This document shows, in pieces, positions 8,627 to 16,850 of a DNA stretch of 44,407 nt; position 1 is the stretch's first letter; every line of letters begins with the position of its first letter. The notes beneath the pieces are model-generated. The model searched no databases and was not told the DNA's origin. It worked only from the letters and a program-made list of their open reading frames with translations. The position numbers and the translations under genes were made by a program. The stretch lies in the NCBI GenBank assembly GCA_964480915.1, contig CAYZRS010000042.1, positions 1 through 44,407 on the forward strand, read 5' to 3'. This DNA comes from CAWGCE01 sp964480915 (GTDB lineage Bacteria; Planctomycetota; Planctomycetia; Pirellulales; Pirellulaceae).

Positions 8627-9019
8627 CTAGCTGCCGGCTCGCAATTCGGCCATGGCCTGAGCCGTGCCTACGAGTCGATCCCAGTTCTCTTGAATGTACT
8701 CGGGCGGTCCGCCAATCATGGCGACGACTTGAGCTACGTTTTCGGTCGGCACCATTTCGATTGCGTTCCAGGGACAGACGGTCAGCTCGTACGGATTCGT
8801 CTTCTTCTGTGGAATGTGGACACACACCTCACAACCGACGCATCGCTCGAGGTCGATTTCGCACCAAGCTTGGACGCTTTTCACGCCGTGGCCCCGTTCG
8901 TGCAGTACGATGCAGTCGACCGGACAGACTTCCAAGCACGATTCGCAGCCGGTGCAGTTGTCGGCATTGATTACCGCCAACTCCTTGGGAGCTTTCTTTC
9001 GTGGGCCCTTCTTCGCCAT
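8627..9019 (-). CDS. 2[4Fe-4S] ferredoxin with inserted second cluster motif
   Basis: 130 residues. The first cluster motif is CTGCESCLEVCP, a canonical C-x2-C-x2-C-x3-CP. The second starts CVGCEVC, but 15 residues (including IPQKKTNPYEL) separate its third cysteine from the final CP, where a standard ferredoxin has three. All eight cysteines needed for two clusters are present, so it should carry electrons for an unknown partner. The N-terminus MAKKGPRKKAPK is very basic, and about 50 residues follow the second cluster. It stands alone, with no redox enzyme beside it. Confidence 0.88.
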   Translation of the reverse strand: MAKKGPRKKAPKELAVINADNCTGCESCLEVCPVDCIVLHERGHGVKSVQAWCEIDLERCVGCEVCVHIPQKKTNPYELTVCPWNAIEMVPTENVAQVVAMIGGPPEYIQENWDRLVGTAQAMAELRAGS

Positions 9020-9129
9020 GCGTTCGTGTCTTTCCTGGGATTAGGTCGCCAGCTTGCGAATCGATCGTTCAGCAATTCCGGCTAATGGATCAACCGTCAT
9101 TATAAAACCGGTTTAACCTGGGTCTAGCG

Positions 9130-9147
9130 CTGTTCGCTGCCGAACAG
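9130..9147 (-). terminator. weak hairpin after the decarboxylase gene
   Basis: A perfect 7-bp stem (CTGTTCG at 9130-9136 with CGAACAG at 9141-9147) and a 4-nt loop lie 16 nt beyond the stop of the minus-strand gene. There is no T-tract on the minus strand, so termination activity is uncertain. Confidence 0.35.
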
Positions 9148-9163
9148 ACAACTGCAGAATATC

Positions 9164-10486
9164 TTAAAGTTCGGTCGAATGGGCCGATTCGTTGAGTCCA
9201 GGGTAGTCTAGCGTGGCAAAATAGTCGCTCGCGGTTTCGGCTCGGCGGATTTGCCGAATCGTACCGTCTTGCTGGAGCAGCAATTCGGCCGATCTGAGCT
9301 TGCCGTTATACTGGAATCCCATGGCATGGCCGTGGGCTCCCGCATCGTGAATTGCCAAGAAATCGCCAATTTCGATCGCCGGTAGTTCGCGATCGATCGC
9401 GAATTTGTCGTTGTTTTCGCAGAGCGAGCCGACGACGTCGTACCGCTGGTCGGCGGGCCGACTTTCCTTCCCCAGCACCGAGATATGGTGGTAAGCGCCG
9501 TACATGCCGGGTCGCATCAGATTGGCCATGCAGGCGTCGACGCCGATGTAATTCTTGTAGGTCTCTTTCGAGTGAATTGCTCGGGTGACGAGATAGCCGA
9601 AGGGTCCAGTCACCATGCGGCCGTTTTCCATGTAGATCGCCAGCGGATCGAGTCCGGCCGGCGTCACAATCGCATCGTAGTGACGCTTGATGACTTGTCC
9701 GAGCGCCTCCAGATCGACCGCTTCTTCCTCCGGTCGGTAAGGAATGCCAATGCCGCCACCTAAGTTGACGTACTCGACACGGATGCCTGTCTGTTGCAAA
9801 ACTTCCGCGCAAAGCGTGAAGAGCATCTCGGCCGTTTCGCCAAAGAACTCGATGTTGCGTTCGTTCGAGGCGACCATCGTGTGCAGGCCAAAGTGTTGCA
9901 CTCCCAGTTCTTTCGCTCGTCGGTAGCCAGCAAGCAATTGTTCTTTCGTGAAACCGTACTTGGCTTCTTCCGGTTGACCGATGATTGCGTTGCCTTCACG
10001 CAACGGGCCCGGATTGTAGCGGAAGCAAATCGTTTCCGGCACGCCGACGCGCTCGGCCAAATATTCGACGTGGGTGAGGTCATCCAGATTAATGACGGCA
10101 CCTAAATCGTAGGCTGCTTGGAATTCGTTGGCCGGCGTATTGTTCGACGTGAACATGACCTCCTGACCTACGACCCCGACCGACTGGCAAAGCAGCAGTT
10201 CCATCAAGCTGGAACAGTCACCACCAAAACCTTCCTCGTGAAGAATCTTGAGGATGTGTGGGTTGGGCGTCGCTTTCACAGCGAAGAACTCTTTGAATTC
10301 GGTGCACCAAGAGAACGCACGAATCAGACGGCGGGCGTTTTCGCGAATCGCCGATTCATCGTAGATGTAAAACGGCGTCGGGTATTTTTCGGTCAGTTGC
10401 TGAACGAACGCGAGGTCAAAAGGTAAAGTGCGAGCTGGTTTGGCGGCGATACTCATCGGATCATTGGGGCTAGGGACGGTTGCCAT
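9164..10486 (-). CDS. lysA: diaminopimelate-decarboxylase-like PLP enzyme
   Basis: 440 residues of the fold-III (alanine racemase-like) decarboxylase family. The PLP lysine is K71 in FFAVKATPNP, the glycine-rich phosphate loop is VNLGGGIGIPY, and SLCENND matches the CE-x-x-D motif that reaches across the dimer. Other sites are unusual: ENGRMVTGPFG replaces the common EPGR segment, and GLHTMVASN replaces GLHFHIGSQ. The function is thus most likely the last step of lysine synthesis, but another decarboxylase substrate cannot be excluded. A second Met 10 residues in (10456) is an alternative start. No lysine-pathway genes are adjacent. Confidence 0.78.
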   Translation of the reverse strand: MATVPSPNDPMSIAAKPARTLPFDLAFVQQLTEKYPTPFYIYDESAIRENARRLIRAFSWCTEFKEFFAVKATPNPHILKILHEEGFGGDCSSLMELLLCQSVGVVGQEVMFTSNNTPANEFQAAYDLGAVINLDDLTHVEYLAERVGVPETICFRYNPGPLREGNAIIGQPEEAKYGFTKEQLLAGYRRAKELGVQHFGLHTMVASNERNIEFFGETAEMLFTLCAEVLQQTGIRVEYVNLGGGIGIPYRPEEEAVDLEALGQVIKRHYDAIVTPAGLDPLAIYMENGRMVTGPFGYLVTRAIHSKETYKNYIGVDACMANLMRPGMYGAYHHISVLGKESRPADQRYDVVGSLCENNDKFAIDRELPAIEIGDFLAIHDAGAHGHAMGFQYNGKLRSAELLLQQDGTIRQIRRAETASDYFATLDYPGLNESAHSTEL

Positions 10487-10520
10487 TCCGCTTGGGCGGA
10501 ACGAGTGAGGGTGAACGAAA

Positions 10521-10550
10521 GGCGGGCGAATTCATCCAAATTCGCCCGCC
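10521..10550 (-). terminator. intrinsic terminator of the exported-protein gene
   Basis: A perfect 12-bp stem (GGCGGGCGAATT at 10521-10532 with AATTCGCCCGCC at 10539-10550) and a 6-nt loop. Read on the minus strand it is followed by TTTCGTTC, a short T-rich tail. It lies 63 nt after the stop of the gene at 10614-12260. Confidence 0.8.
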
Positions 10551-10613
10551 GCTGGTTTTAGACGGTCGTGGGTCGACGGTCCATCGTGGTCCGTGGCCGT
10601 TACCGGCTGAGCC

Positions 10614-12260
10614 TTATCCGCCAGCGCCGACCGCTTCGGCCTGTTTGGCACGAATACCGGCACCGATCGCCTTCAAGATCGCTTCGCGAACTTCAAAGTG
10701 ATAATCGGCGCCGTTGTCGATTGGGTCGACCGTCATCACGAATCGATCCTGGTCACCGACGTTCTTTAGTTCGTCGGCCATGGAATTCAGGACCTCTTCG
10801 TCGGAGACCTTGGCGGCAAAACTTAGGATCGGTCCTAGAGCCGCATACATCTCGGCCGGGGTCACGGCTTGGTCTTTCTGCGACGCGTCGATCGACTTTC
10901 GAACTTTGGCAACCACATCGTCGCCCATAGCGAAATAGATGCTCTCTTGGCTGACGCCGATCGTCAGTTCGATCGAATCGCCGAATACGGCGCGAGCATC
11001 TGCTTCCTCCTCTTCGACCGGCATCGTGACTTTGTGGAAGCGAACTCCCGCATGTTGGTCGACGTTGAATTCCATCTTGGGAAATTCGGGATTGTTACCG
11101 GCCATTTGTCCCAACTCTTTCAACGACTCTTCCAATTTGCCGCCATCGACAACGTGCATGCCGCCGATGACCTGGGGCGAGCCGCTTTCGAAGGACATCG
11201 TGAATGCTCCGTCGGTTTTTCCATCACGGAGCGTCGCTTCCAGCATGTCGAAAATGGCATCAGCCATGTGCTTGGCGACGGTGCGCGTCGAATCGTTGGG
11301 CAGATCGTCCGTATCGTCAATTTCGGTCATCAGTTTCGTTCTTAGCGGTGGCAACATGGCCAAGGCTTGATCGATATCTTCTTGCATAATCCGACCGGCG
11401 GTTCGCATGCTGACCGCCGCATCCTCTTGATAGAAGCCGCCGAAATTGGTCTTCGTGTCTTGAATACCCGACATCTGACGCGCTGATCGAGTGCCGGGGA
11501 TCGCAACGACGCGTGTATCGATTGCCACTTTTTTATTGGATTGATCGGTGTTCCATCCCAATTGGATGTAATCCATCTCGTTGAAGATCGCTTCCCACTG
11601 GCGAATCTGATTCTTGATGACGGACTCTTGCAGTTCTAAGTTTTCGCCCTCTTCGGGAAGCATGTCCATTTGTGATTGAACACCTTCCTTGATTTGCTCG
11701 AGCGCCATATCGCGGTAGCTCTGTGGAATGTTCTGAATGTAGCCGCGCACGCCGACGTCGTAATCTTTGTCGATCCCTTTCAACATACTCGTTGGATCGC
11801 CCGGTAGGTCTTTCAGATCGGACGTCGATGTCGCCACGAAAGCCCAACCGTCTTGCTCCTTCACAAACATGGCTGTCGGTCCGGCCAGTTCTAAAATGCC
11901 ATCGCCCGCATCTTGCGGTTCCCCCAGTTGCTGTGCGAGTCCGGCGAGAAACTGTTTGAGGTCTTTGATCGGTAGCATCCCGAACGGTTTGACTTCGTCG
12001 CCGTCACTTTGGACAACGATTGCGATGGGTCGCGTTTCGTCGAGTCCTTGGATGTAGCCGGCCGCGACCGCACTGGCGATACTGCCGTACTGCTGGTTGC
12101 CGGTCGCGGTTGCCAAGTAATTCACATCGGACAGTAGTCCCTCGACCGATGCGACCGAGACGATGAGGACCGGTTTGGTTTCGGCCGAGACCTTTTCGCA
12201 AGAGAAAGGCCCGAACAAGATCAAGGCAATAAGAGTAAGACTGATTCCCAGCGTGCGCAT
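10614..12260 (-). CDS. exported protein of unknown function
   Basis: 548 residues from the ATG at 12260, chosen because GGAG lies upstream and a signal peptide starts there (TLGISLTLIALILFGPFSC, cleavage likely after VSA). A longer frame upstream has no such features. The mature protein is acidic, with alternating helical and beta-like stretches, and has no catalytic motif I recognise. Segments such as GGFYQEDAAVSMRTAGRI and TFAMSFESGSP-like beta strands suggest a large globular extracytoplasmic domain. Similar exported proteins of this size are frequent in planctomycetes. It has its own terminator and appears monocistronic. Confidence 0.8.
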   Translation of the reverse strand: MRTLGISLTLIALILFGPFSCEKVSAETKPVLIVSVASVEGLLSDVNYLATATGNQQYGSIASAVAAGYIQGLDETRPIAIVVQSDGDEVKPFGMLPIKDLKQFLAGLAQQLGEPQDAGDGILELAGPTAMFVKEQDGWAFVATSTSDLKDLPGDPTSMLKGIDKDYDVGVRGYIQNIPQSYRDMALEQIKEGVQSQMDMLPEEGENLELQESVIKNQIRQWEAIFNEMDYIQLGWNTDQSNKKVAIDTRVVAIPGTRSARQMSGIQDTKTNFGGFYQEDAAVSMRTAGRIMQEDIDQALAMLPPLRTKLMTEIDDTDDLPNDSTRTVAKHMADAIFDMLEATLRDGKTDGAFTMSFESGSPQVIGGMHVVDGGKLEESLKELGQMAGNNPEFPKMEFNVDQHAGVRFHKVTMPVEEEEADARAVFGDSIELTIGVSQESIYFAMGDDVVAKVRKSIDASQKDQAVTPAEMYAALGPILSFAAKVSDEEVLNSMADELKNVGDQDRFVMTVDPIDNGADYHFEVREAILKAIGAGIRAKQAEAVGAGG

Positions 12261-12457
12261 GGGGTGCTCCTTCAAGTCAAAAAACATCCAATCTCGTACG
12301 GCGGCGGCGAAAGCCGTCACGGCGATTCGAGTGGACTCGATCCGTGGATTTTAATCGCGGTGGCCAGAAGAAATTCTGGTCCCGTATTCTAGAAGTCGAG
12401 GCTCTGCATGGCCACAGCGGAACTTGAGTTCGCCACGCGGCCACCTGCGATAAGCGA

Positions 12458-12676
12458 TTATCGCTCTCGATAAGTGATACGGCCTTTGGTCAGGTCGTAG
12501 GGAGATAATTCAACGCGAACGCGGTCACCTGGGACGATACGAATAAAGTGCTTTCGCATTTTGCCGGCTACGTGAGCCATCACCAAAGGTCCGTCGTCCA
12601 GTTGGACACGGAATCGGGTGTTGGCAAGCGCTTGGGTAACAACGCCTTCTACTTCGAGGGCTTCTTCTTTGGCCAA
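12458..12676 (-). CDS. infA: translation initiation factor IF-1
   Basis: 72 residues, the exact usual length. The OB fold is recognisable from start to end: EVEGVVTQALANTRFRVQL, then MAHVAGKMRKHFIRIVPGDR and the closing VELSPYDLTKGRITYR. IF-1 binds the ribosomal A site during initiation. The start is a TTG at 12676 with AGGAG 7 nt upstream. A small hairpin (12447-12464) overlaps the stop codon but has no T-tract. It lies downstream of epmA and efp on the same strand. Confidence 0.97.
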   Translation of the reverse strand: MAKEEALEVEGVVTQALANTRFRVQLDDGPLVMAHVAGKMRKHFIRIVPGDRVRVELSPYDLTKGRITYRER

Positions 12677-12803
12677 AAGGTGGCTCCTGGGTAAAGGATT
12701 AAAACAGAACTACCAGAATCATAACTGGTCATGGCGCGTGGTCTAGGTGGATCGGCCTTTATTCAGGCCACTGGCTCGAATTCCTGGCCCCGTCGCTACC
12801 CGC

Positions 12804-13787
12804 TTAGGCACGCGAAAAATCGAAAGGGAGCACGTTCTGCAGGGTTTTCTCGCCGCAAAGCAGCATCAGCAGTCGGTCTATCCCTAATGCCACGCCGGCA
12901 CAGGCAGGGAGGCCGGATCGCATGGCGTCTAAAAGTCGACTCTCGATCGGCAGCTGCATTTTTCCGGCGGCGGCCCGTTTTCGCCCGATTTCTCCGTTGC
13001 GCCGAGCAAGCTCGTCCGCACAAAGCAGCTCATGATAGCCATTCGCTAGCTCGACACCTTGCCAATAGAGCTCGAACCGCTCGGCCACCGGCGGCGTGTC
13101 ATCGCGGATTTGAGCCAGGGCGGCCTGAGTCGCAGGGAAATCGAAAACAAGCAGGGGCCGGCTCGTATCGATTTCGGGTGTGACGCGAAACGACCACAAT
13201 CTGTGGATGCAGTCGTCGCGGGTCAGTTGCGCCAACGTCGTGGAGGATTCGTGCCGATCGTCGTGTCGGATCGCGGACCGCAAGGCGGTCTCGTCGGCCG
13301 TGTGTGGATCGAGCCCCACAATCGACTCGAACGCAGCGCGGTAAGAAATCTTCTCAATCGTCCCACACTCGGCGACCGATTCGATCAGGTCACACAACAA
13401 TCGCATGCCGGCCTGCATGTCATCGCCGACCCGATACCATTCGGCCATGCTGAATTCAGGATTGTGAATCGGTCCTATTTCACCGGCGCGAAAGACGTGC
13501 GAGATTTGGTAAATCGCCGTGGCACCGGCGGCCAGCAGTCGTTTCATATGAAATTCGGGTGAGGTCTGCAGGTACCTCACCGGTCCGACTTCCCAATTCG
13601 TGGGGTCGGTATAGCAGGTCACGCGGAGCGGATCGAGGTGCTCGTCGACCACCGAATCGGCCGAGAGCACCGGCGTGCAAACCTCCAGGAAATTCCGTTC
13701 GTCGAAAAACGAACGGACTCGTTTCACAAGATCATGTCGCGCCTGCAAATACCGCAGCGACGTGCCAGGCTGGTAGTCATCGTTCAC
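12804..13787 (-). CDS. epmA: EF-P--(R)-beta-lysine ligase
   Basis: 327 residues (E. coli EpmA is about 325), GTG start at 13787. It is a class II lysyl-tRNA-synthetase-like enzyme without an anticodon-binding domain. Motif 2 is FRAGEIGPIHNPEFSMAEWYR-like, motif 3 is GVALGIDRLLML, and the ligand-binding ELANGYHEL segment is present. The absence of an N-terminal OB domain separates it from true LysS. It would activate (R)-beta-lysine and attach it to Lys34 of EF-P. Its gene lies 51 nt downstream of efp on the same strand, and epmB is next on the other strand, which strongly supports the assignment. Confidence 0.93.
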   Translation of the reverse strand: MNDDYQPGTSLRYLQARHDLVKRVRSFFDERNFLEVCTPVLSADSVVDEHLDPLRVTCYTDPTNWEVGPVRYLQTSPEFHMKRLLAAGATAIYQISHVFRAGEIGPIHNPEFSMAEWYRVGDDMQAGMRLLCDLIESVAECGTIEKISYRAAFESIVGLDPHTADETALRSAIRHDDRHESSTTLAQLTRDDCIHRLWSFRVTPEIDTSRPLLVFDFPATQAALAQIRDDTPPVAERFELYWQGVELANGYHELLCADELARRNGEIGRKRAAAGKMQLPIESRLLDAMRSGLPACAGVALGIDRLLMLLCGEKTLQNVLPFDFSRA

Positions 13788-13838
13788 GGAACATCATTCG
13801 TCTGCAGTCGTGGGATGACCTGGGCGGTTGGGGATCGA

Positions 13839-14411
13839 TTACTTGGTGTTCACCCGTTCCACGTATTGGCCAGTCCGTGTGTCGATCTTCAACACGTTGC
13901 CAATTTCGATGAATGCCGGAGCCTGAAATTCGGCGCCCGTTTCAACCTTGACCGGCTTGGTGACATTGGTGGCCGTGTTTCCTTTGACGCACGGTTCGCA
14001 ATACTCGACCGTCAGCTCGACGTGATTAGGCGGAGTCATCGTGATCGGGTTGCCGTCGTACAGCACCGTAGAGCAGACGAGTCCCTCCTTCAGGTACTTC
14101 CAGTTGTCATCGACTTGGTCGGCCGAGAGTTCATACTGCTCGTAGTTTTTCTGGTCCATGAAGACGAAAGTGTCGCCTTGCTTGTACAGATATTGGACCC
14201 CGACTTCCTCGACATCGGCCGCTTCGAGCGTATCGCCCCCTTTGAGCGTTCGATCCAAAACCGTATTGCGGACTAGATTGCGAAGTTTCACCTTGTAAAA
14301 AGCGTTGCCTTTACCCGGTTTCACAAAAGTACACTCGAACATCAAATAGGGCTCGCCGTCGATTTGAACTTTTAGCCCTTTGCGGAAATCGCTGGTGTTA
14401 TAACTGGCCAA
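13839..14411 (-). CDS. efp: translation elongation factor P
   Basis: 190 residues; EF-P rescues ribosomes stalled at polyproline. The N-terminal KOW-like domain has the loop FVKPGKGNAF, with K34 at the same number as the modified lysine of E. coli EF-P. The two OB domains follow (ENWKYL-like and VELTVEYCEPCVKGNTATN), ending in GEFQ-like and DTRTGQYVERV. The start is TTG at 14411, fixed by the family N-terminus MASYNTSDFRKGLK. The presence of K34 rather than Arg means beta-lysylation, not rhamnosylation, and agrees with the flanking epmA and epmB. Confidence 0.97.
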   Translation of the reverse strand: MASYNTSDFRKGLKVQIDGEPYLMFECTFVKPGKGNAFYKVKLRNLVRNTVLDRTLKGGDTLEAADVEEVGVQYLYKQGDTFVFMDQKNYEQYELSADQVDDNWKYLKEGLVCSTVLYDGNPITMTPPNHVELTVEYCEPCVKGNTATNVTKPVKVETGAEFQAPAFIEIGNVLKIDTRTGQYVERVNTK

Positions 14412-14444
14412 GGTGGGTCTTCCGTGTCGTGAATAGGATTTGGA

Positions 14445-15500
14445 TTGGATGGTGGTATCAGAGTGAGCATTCTATCGACCAATAAGCGGGGAACGAAAGG
14501 CGATTCTGGCCTCCGTGACGACAAACTTGATTGGCGAGCCGCCATGCGAGCGGCCATCAGAACGGTCGCCGAATTGCGTGATCGGTTACAACTGCCGACT
14601 GATGAGAGCGATCTGACCACTGCCGCCGCGGACCAGTTTGGCCTCTTTGTACCGCTGGAATATTTGTCCCGTATCGAGCCAGGCAATCCGTCCGATCCGC
14701 TCCTACTGCAGGTCCTGCCGATAGCAGCCGAGCAAGAATCGGTCGCCCAATTCACGGCCGACCCACTGCAGGAAGTGGCGGCTCAACCGGCGGCCGGGTT
14801 GATTCAGAAGTATCAAAGCCGCGCTCTTTTGGTCACAACAGGAACTTGTCCCGTTCATTGCCGCTACTGTTTTCGACGCCACTTTGCCTACGACCAAATT
14901 CCGCAAGGGCGGGCCGCTTGGGAACCGGCCATCGCACAATTGGCAACGATGACTCAGATTGACGAAGTGCTTTTGAGTGGAGGTGACCCGCTCGCGCTGG
15001 GTGACGAACTATTGGCTTGGCTCATTGACCGATTGAGCGAGCTACCGCATCTCAAACGACTGCGGTTCCATTCTCGTTTCCCGATCATGATCCCGCAGCG
15101 TGTGACACCCGATTTGGTGAGGCTGCTGAGCAAGAGTCGTCTGACCAGTCTCTTCGTCGTCCATGCCAACCATCGCAACGAGTTAGACGAGGCGGTGGGT
15201 GCCGCGTTACGGCGACTGATCGATGCTGGGATTCCGGTGTTGAACCAAAGTGTCCTCCTACGAGGGGTCAACGACTCGATCGAATCTTTGGTTCAATTAT
15301 CGACAGCTTTGGTGAACTTGGGCGTGATGCCCTATTACTTGCATCTCCTGGATCGCGTCGCCGGGGCGGCTCATTTTGAAGTCAGTGAGGCAGAAGGACG
15401 AGCCTTCATCGAAGCCATGCGGGTTCTCCTGCCCGGGTATGCCGTACCCCGTTTGGCGAGGGAAGAACCCGGCCAGCCATCGAAAACCGTGCTGTTGTAG
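14445..15500 (+). CDS. epmB: EF-P beta-lysylation protein, lysine 2,3-aminomutase family
   Basis: 351 residues (E. coli EpmB about 342). It is a radical SAM enzyme: C135-x3-C139-x2-C142 in TCPVHCRYCFRRH binds the [4Fe-4S] cluster, and LLSGGDPL is the glycine-rich SAM motif. The C-terminus LAREEPGQPSKTVLL matches EpmB, with K347 the expected PLP lysine. It converts (S)-lysine to (R)-beta-lysine for EpmA. The start is a TTG at 14445 with AGGA upstream; a GTG at 14463 is an alternative. It is divergent from efp with only 33 nt between starts, so promoters must overlap. The lack of the zinc-site C-terminal tail separates it from clostridial KamA. Confidence 0.92.
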   Translation: MDGGIRVSILSTNKRGTKGDSGLRDDKLDWRAAMRAAIRTVAELRDRLQLPTDESDLTTAAADQFGLFVPLEYLSRIEPGNPSDPLLLQVLPIAAEQESVAQFTADPLQEVAAQPAAGLIQKYQSRALLVTTGTCPVHCRYCFRRHFAYDQIPQGRAAWEPAIAQLATMTQIDEVLLSGGDPLALGDELLAWLIDRLSELPHLKRLRFHSRFPIMIPQRVTPDLVRLLSKSRLTSLFVVHANHRNELDEAVGAALRRLIDAGIPVLNQSVLLRGVNDSIESLVQLSTALVNLGVMPYYLHLLDRVAGAAHFEVSEAEGRAFIEAMRVLLPGYAVPRLAREEPGQPSKTVLL

Positions 15501-15536
15501 CGACCACCACTGGCGACGCCGAACAACAAATGTGCG

Positions 15537-16088
15537 CTAGCCGGCTCTTGTCGACTTACCGCCGATCAGAAAAGCCGAAGCGGCCATCAGCGCTCCCAAG
15601 ATGGTCGCCACGATACCGATCATCATGTACTTCCCCAGCCGATCGGCGAAATCACGGATGATGATGTAGTCAGGTGTCCTGCGCGAAGTAAATTCAAAAT
15701 CACGAAATTGACTTGCCCACAATTTCCAAGACTCGACGAGATCGATCGTGGATAGGTCACGCTGAAAGACGGCATCCTGGAAATTAGGTTTGACGGCGCG
15801 CTGATTGGCCAGAAAGTAGTACCAGCCGAAGTAGGAAGCCGCGACGAGTCCGATCATGGCGATCGCCAATCCACTGGCAAACAGGATGCCTTGGCCAGTG
15901 CTCCAATGTTTCTTTTGCCCAAGTGGCCGGCTGGTGGATGCGGCCGCCGGCAGCTGCCGAATCTCCCGCATTGTGGGTGCGGTGCTCTCTTTGCCGCAAT
16001 TTGCGCAGCCAACCACCTCCCCGGCTTGGGTGGTACGTATGTCGATCGTTTGGCCACATTGGCAAGGAAGTTGGTATTTTCCGCTCAT
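15537..16088 (-). CDS. membrane protein with N-terminal zinc-ribbon-like motif
   Basis: 183 residues from the ATG at 16088 (a TTG two codons earlier is possible). The first 35 residues hold CQC and CANC, a likely small zinc ribbon (PCQCGQTIDI ... VVGCANCG). Two membrane helices follow: about 68-92 (ILFASGLAIAMIGLVAASYFGWYYF) and about 155-177 (MIGIVATILGALMAASAFLIGG). About 60 residues lie between them, probably outside. The family is not recognised. It is convergent with epmB, with 36 nt between stops. Confidence 0.7.
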   Translation of the reverse strand: MSGKYQLPCQCGQTIDIRTTQAGEVVGCANCGKESTAPTMREIRQLPAAASTSRPLGQKKHWSTGQGILFASGLAIAMIGLVAASYFGWYYFLANQRAVKPNFQDAVFQRDLSTIDLVESWKLWASQFRDFEFTSRRTPDYIIIRDFADRLGKYMMIGIVATILGALMAASAFLIGGKSTRAG

Positions 16089-16850
16089 ATTCAAGCAAAT
16101 ACTTGCAATTTAGGTCGTGAACTTTTTGCAGGGATGACTTTGTAGACAATCTGAACCGTATGACGTGATAGCAGGCAATGCTACTTGCGCCAACGAAGCT
16201 GGGCAACGGTTGAAACTGACCTTTGGTCGCCTCTGCCACTAGACCGTAACGGTCAGCGGATTAAAATTAGGGAGCTCAAGACGGCCCTATGACAAGTGGC
16301 GTCGGGGCGACTTTCATTGCTTGCCGCAGGACGTTTTTGGCAGTGACGGTTTTCAGCTGTGTTCATCGCTCGAGGGAATGAGGGCATCGATACACGGCTT
16401 TGAGGAATCCAAGGACGCACGACGACCACAGGATGTCCTTCCGACACTGGTGTGTTGGGTAACGCGAGTTATGCCTATCGCGTTGTTGAATGAGTGTCGA
16501 GTTGGTTGATTCTTTTCCACTAGGGAGATGACCGTACGGTTCCGGTAAAGTTGGATGGCAGTTGCATGATATCCCAATTGCTGCGAGCGCTATCTTCTGC
16601 CAACTAATCGGTTTCCGGCTTCGTCGTTTACTGTCGGTGGTAGAATTTCGTTACTTGAACCGAATCTTGAAAAAATAAAGTAAGAGTTTGCCGTCTATAA
16701 CATCTGGTCAACGCACGGGGGTGCGACCGGAGCGTCGAGTGGCTGACAGCGGGTGATGACAATTACGGGCCCCGCGACACCGACCCTCCAGATTGAACAA
16801 CCCCGGCGGAACTAGACAGACCATGTTCTGAAGTCCGTAGGAGTTTCGAC
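16089..16850. other. 762-nt intergenic region upstream of the sigma factor
   Basis: Between the divergent zinc-ribbon gene and rpoD. Short frames occur on both strands (for example 16321-16509 and 16353-16577), but none has a ribosome site or protein-like sequence. Base composition drops in G+C around 16640-16700 (GAAAAAATAAAGTAAGAG), which may mark promoter DNA. An AGGAG at 16839-16843 serves the sigma-factor TTG. The length suggests a long leader or several promoters for rpoD. I see no riboswitch class. Confidence 0.4.

Noticed and set aside
9105..9114. Palindrome AAACCGGTTT upstream of the ferredoxin gene
   Set aside because: A 10-bp palindrome is expected by chance in 44 kb; no second copy was seen nearby.
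16321..16577. Short frames on both strands upstream of rpoD
   Set aside because: No ribosome site, no conserved-looking composition, and they overlap one another.
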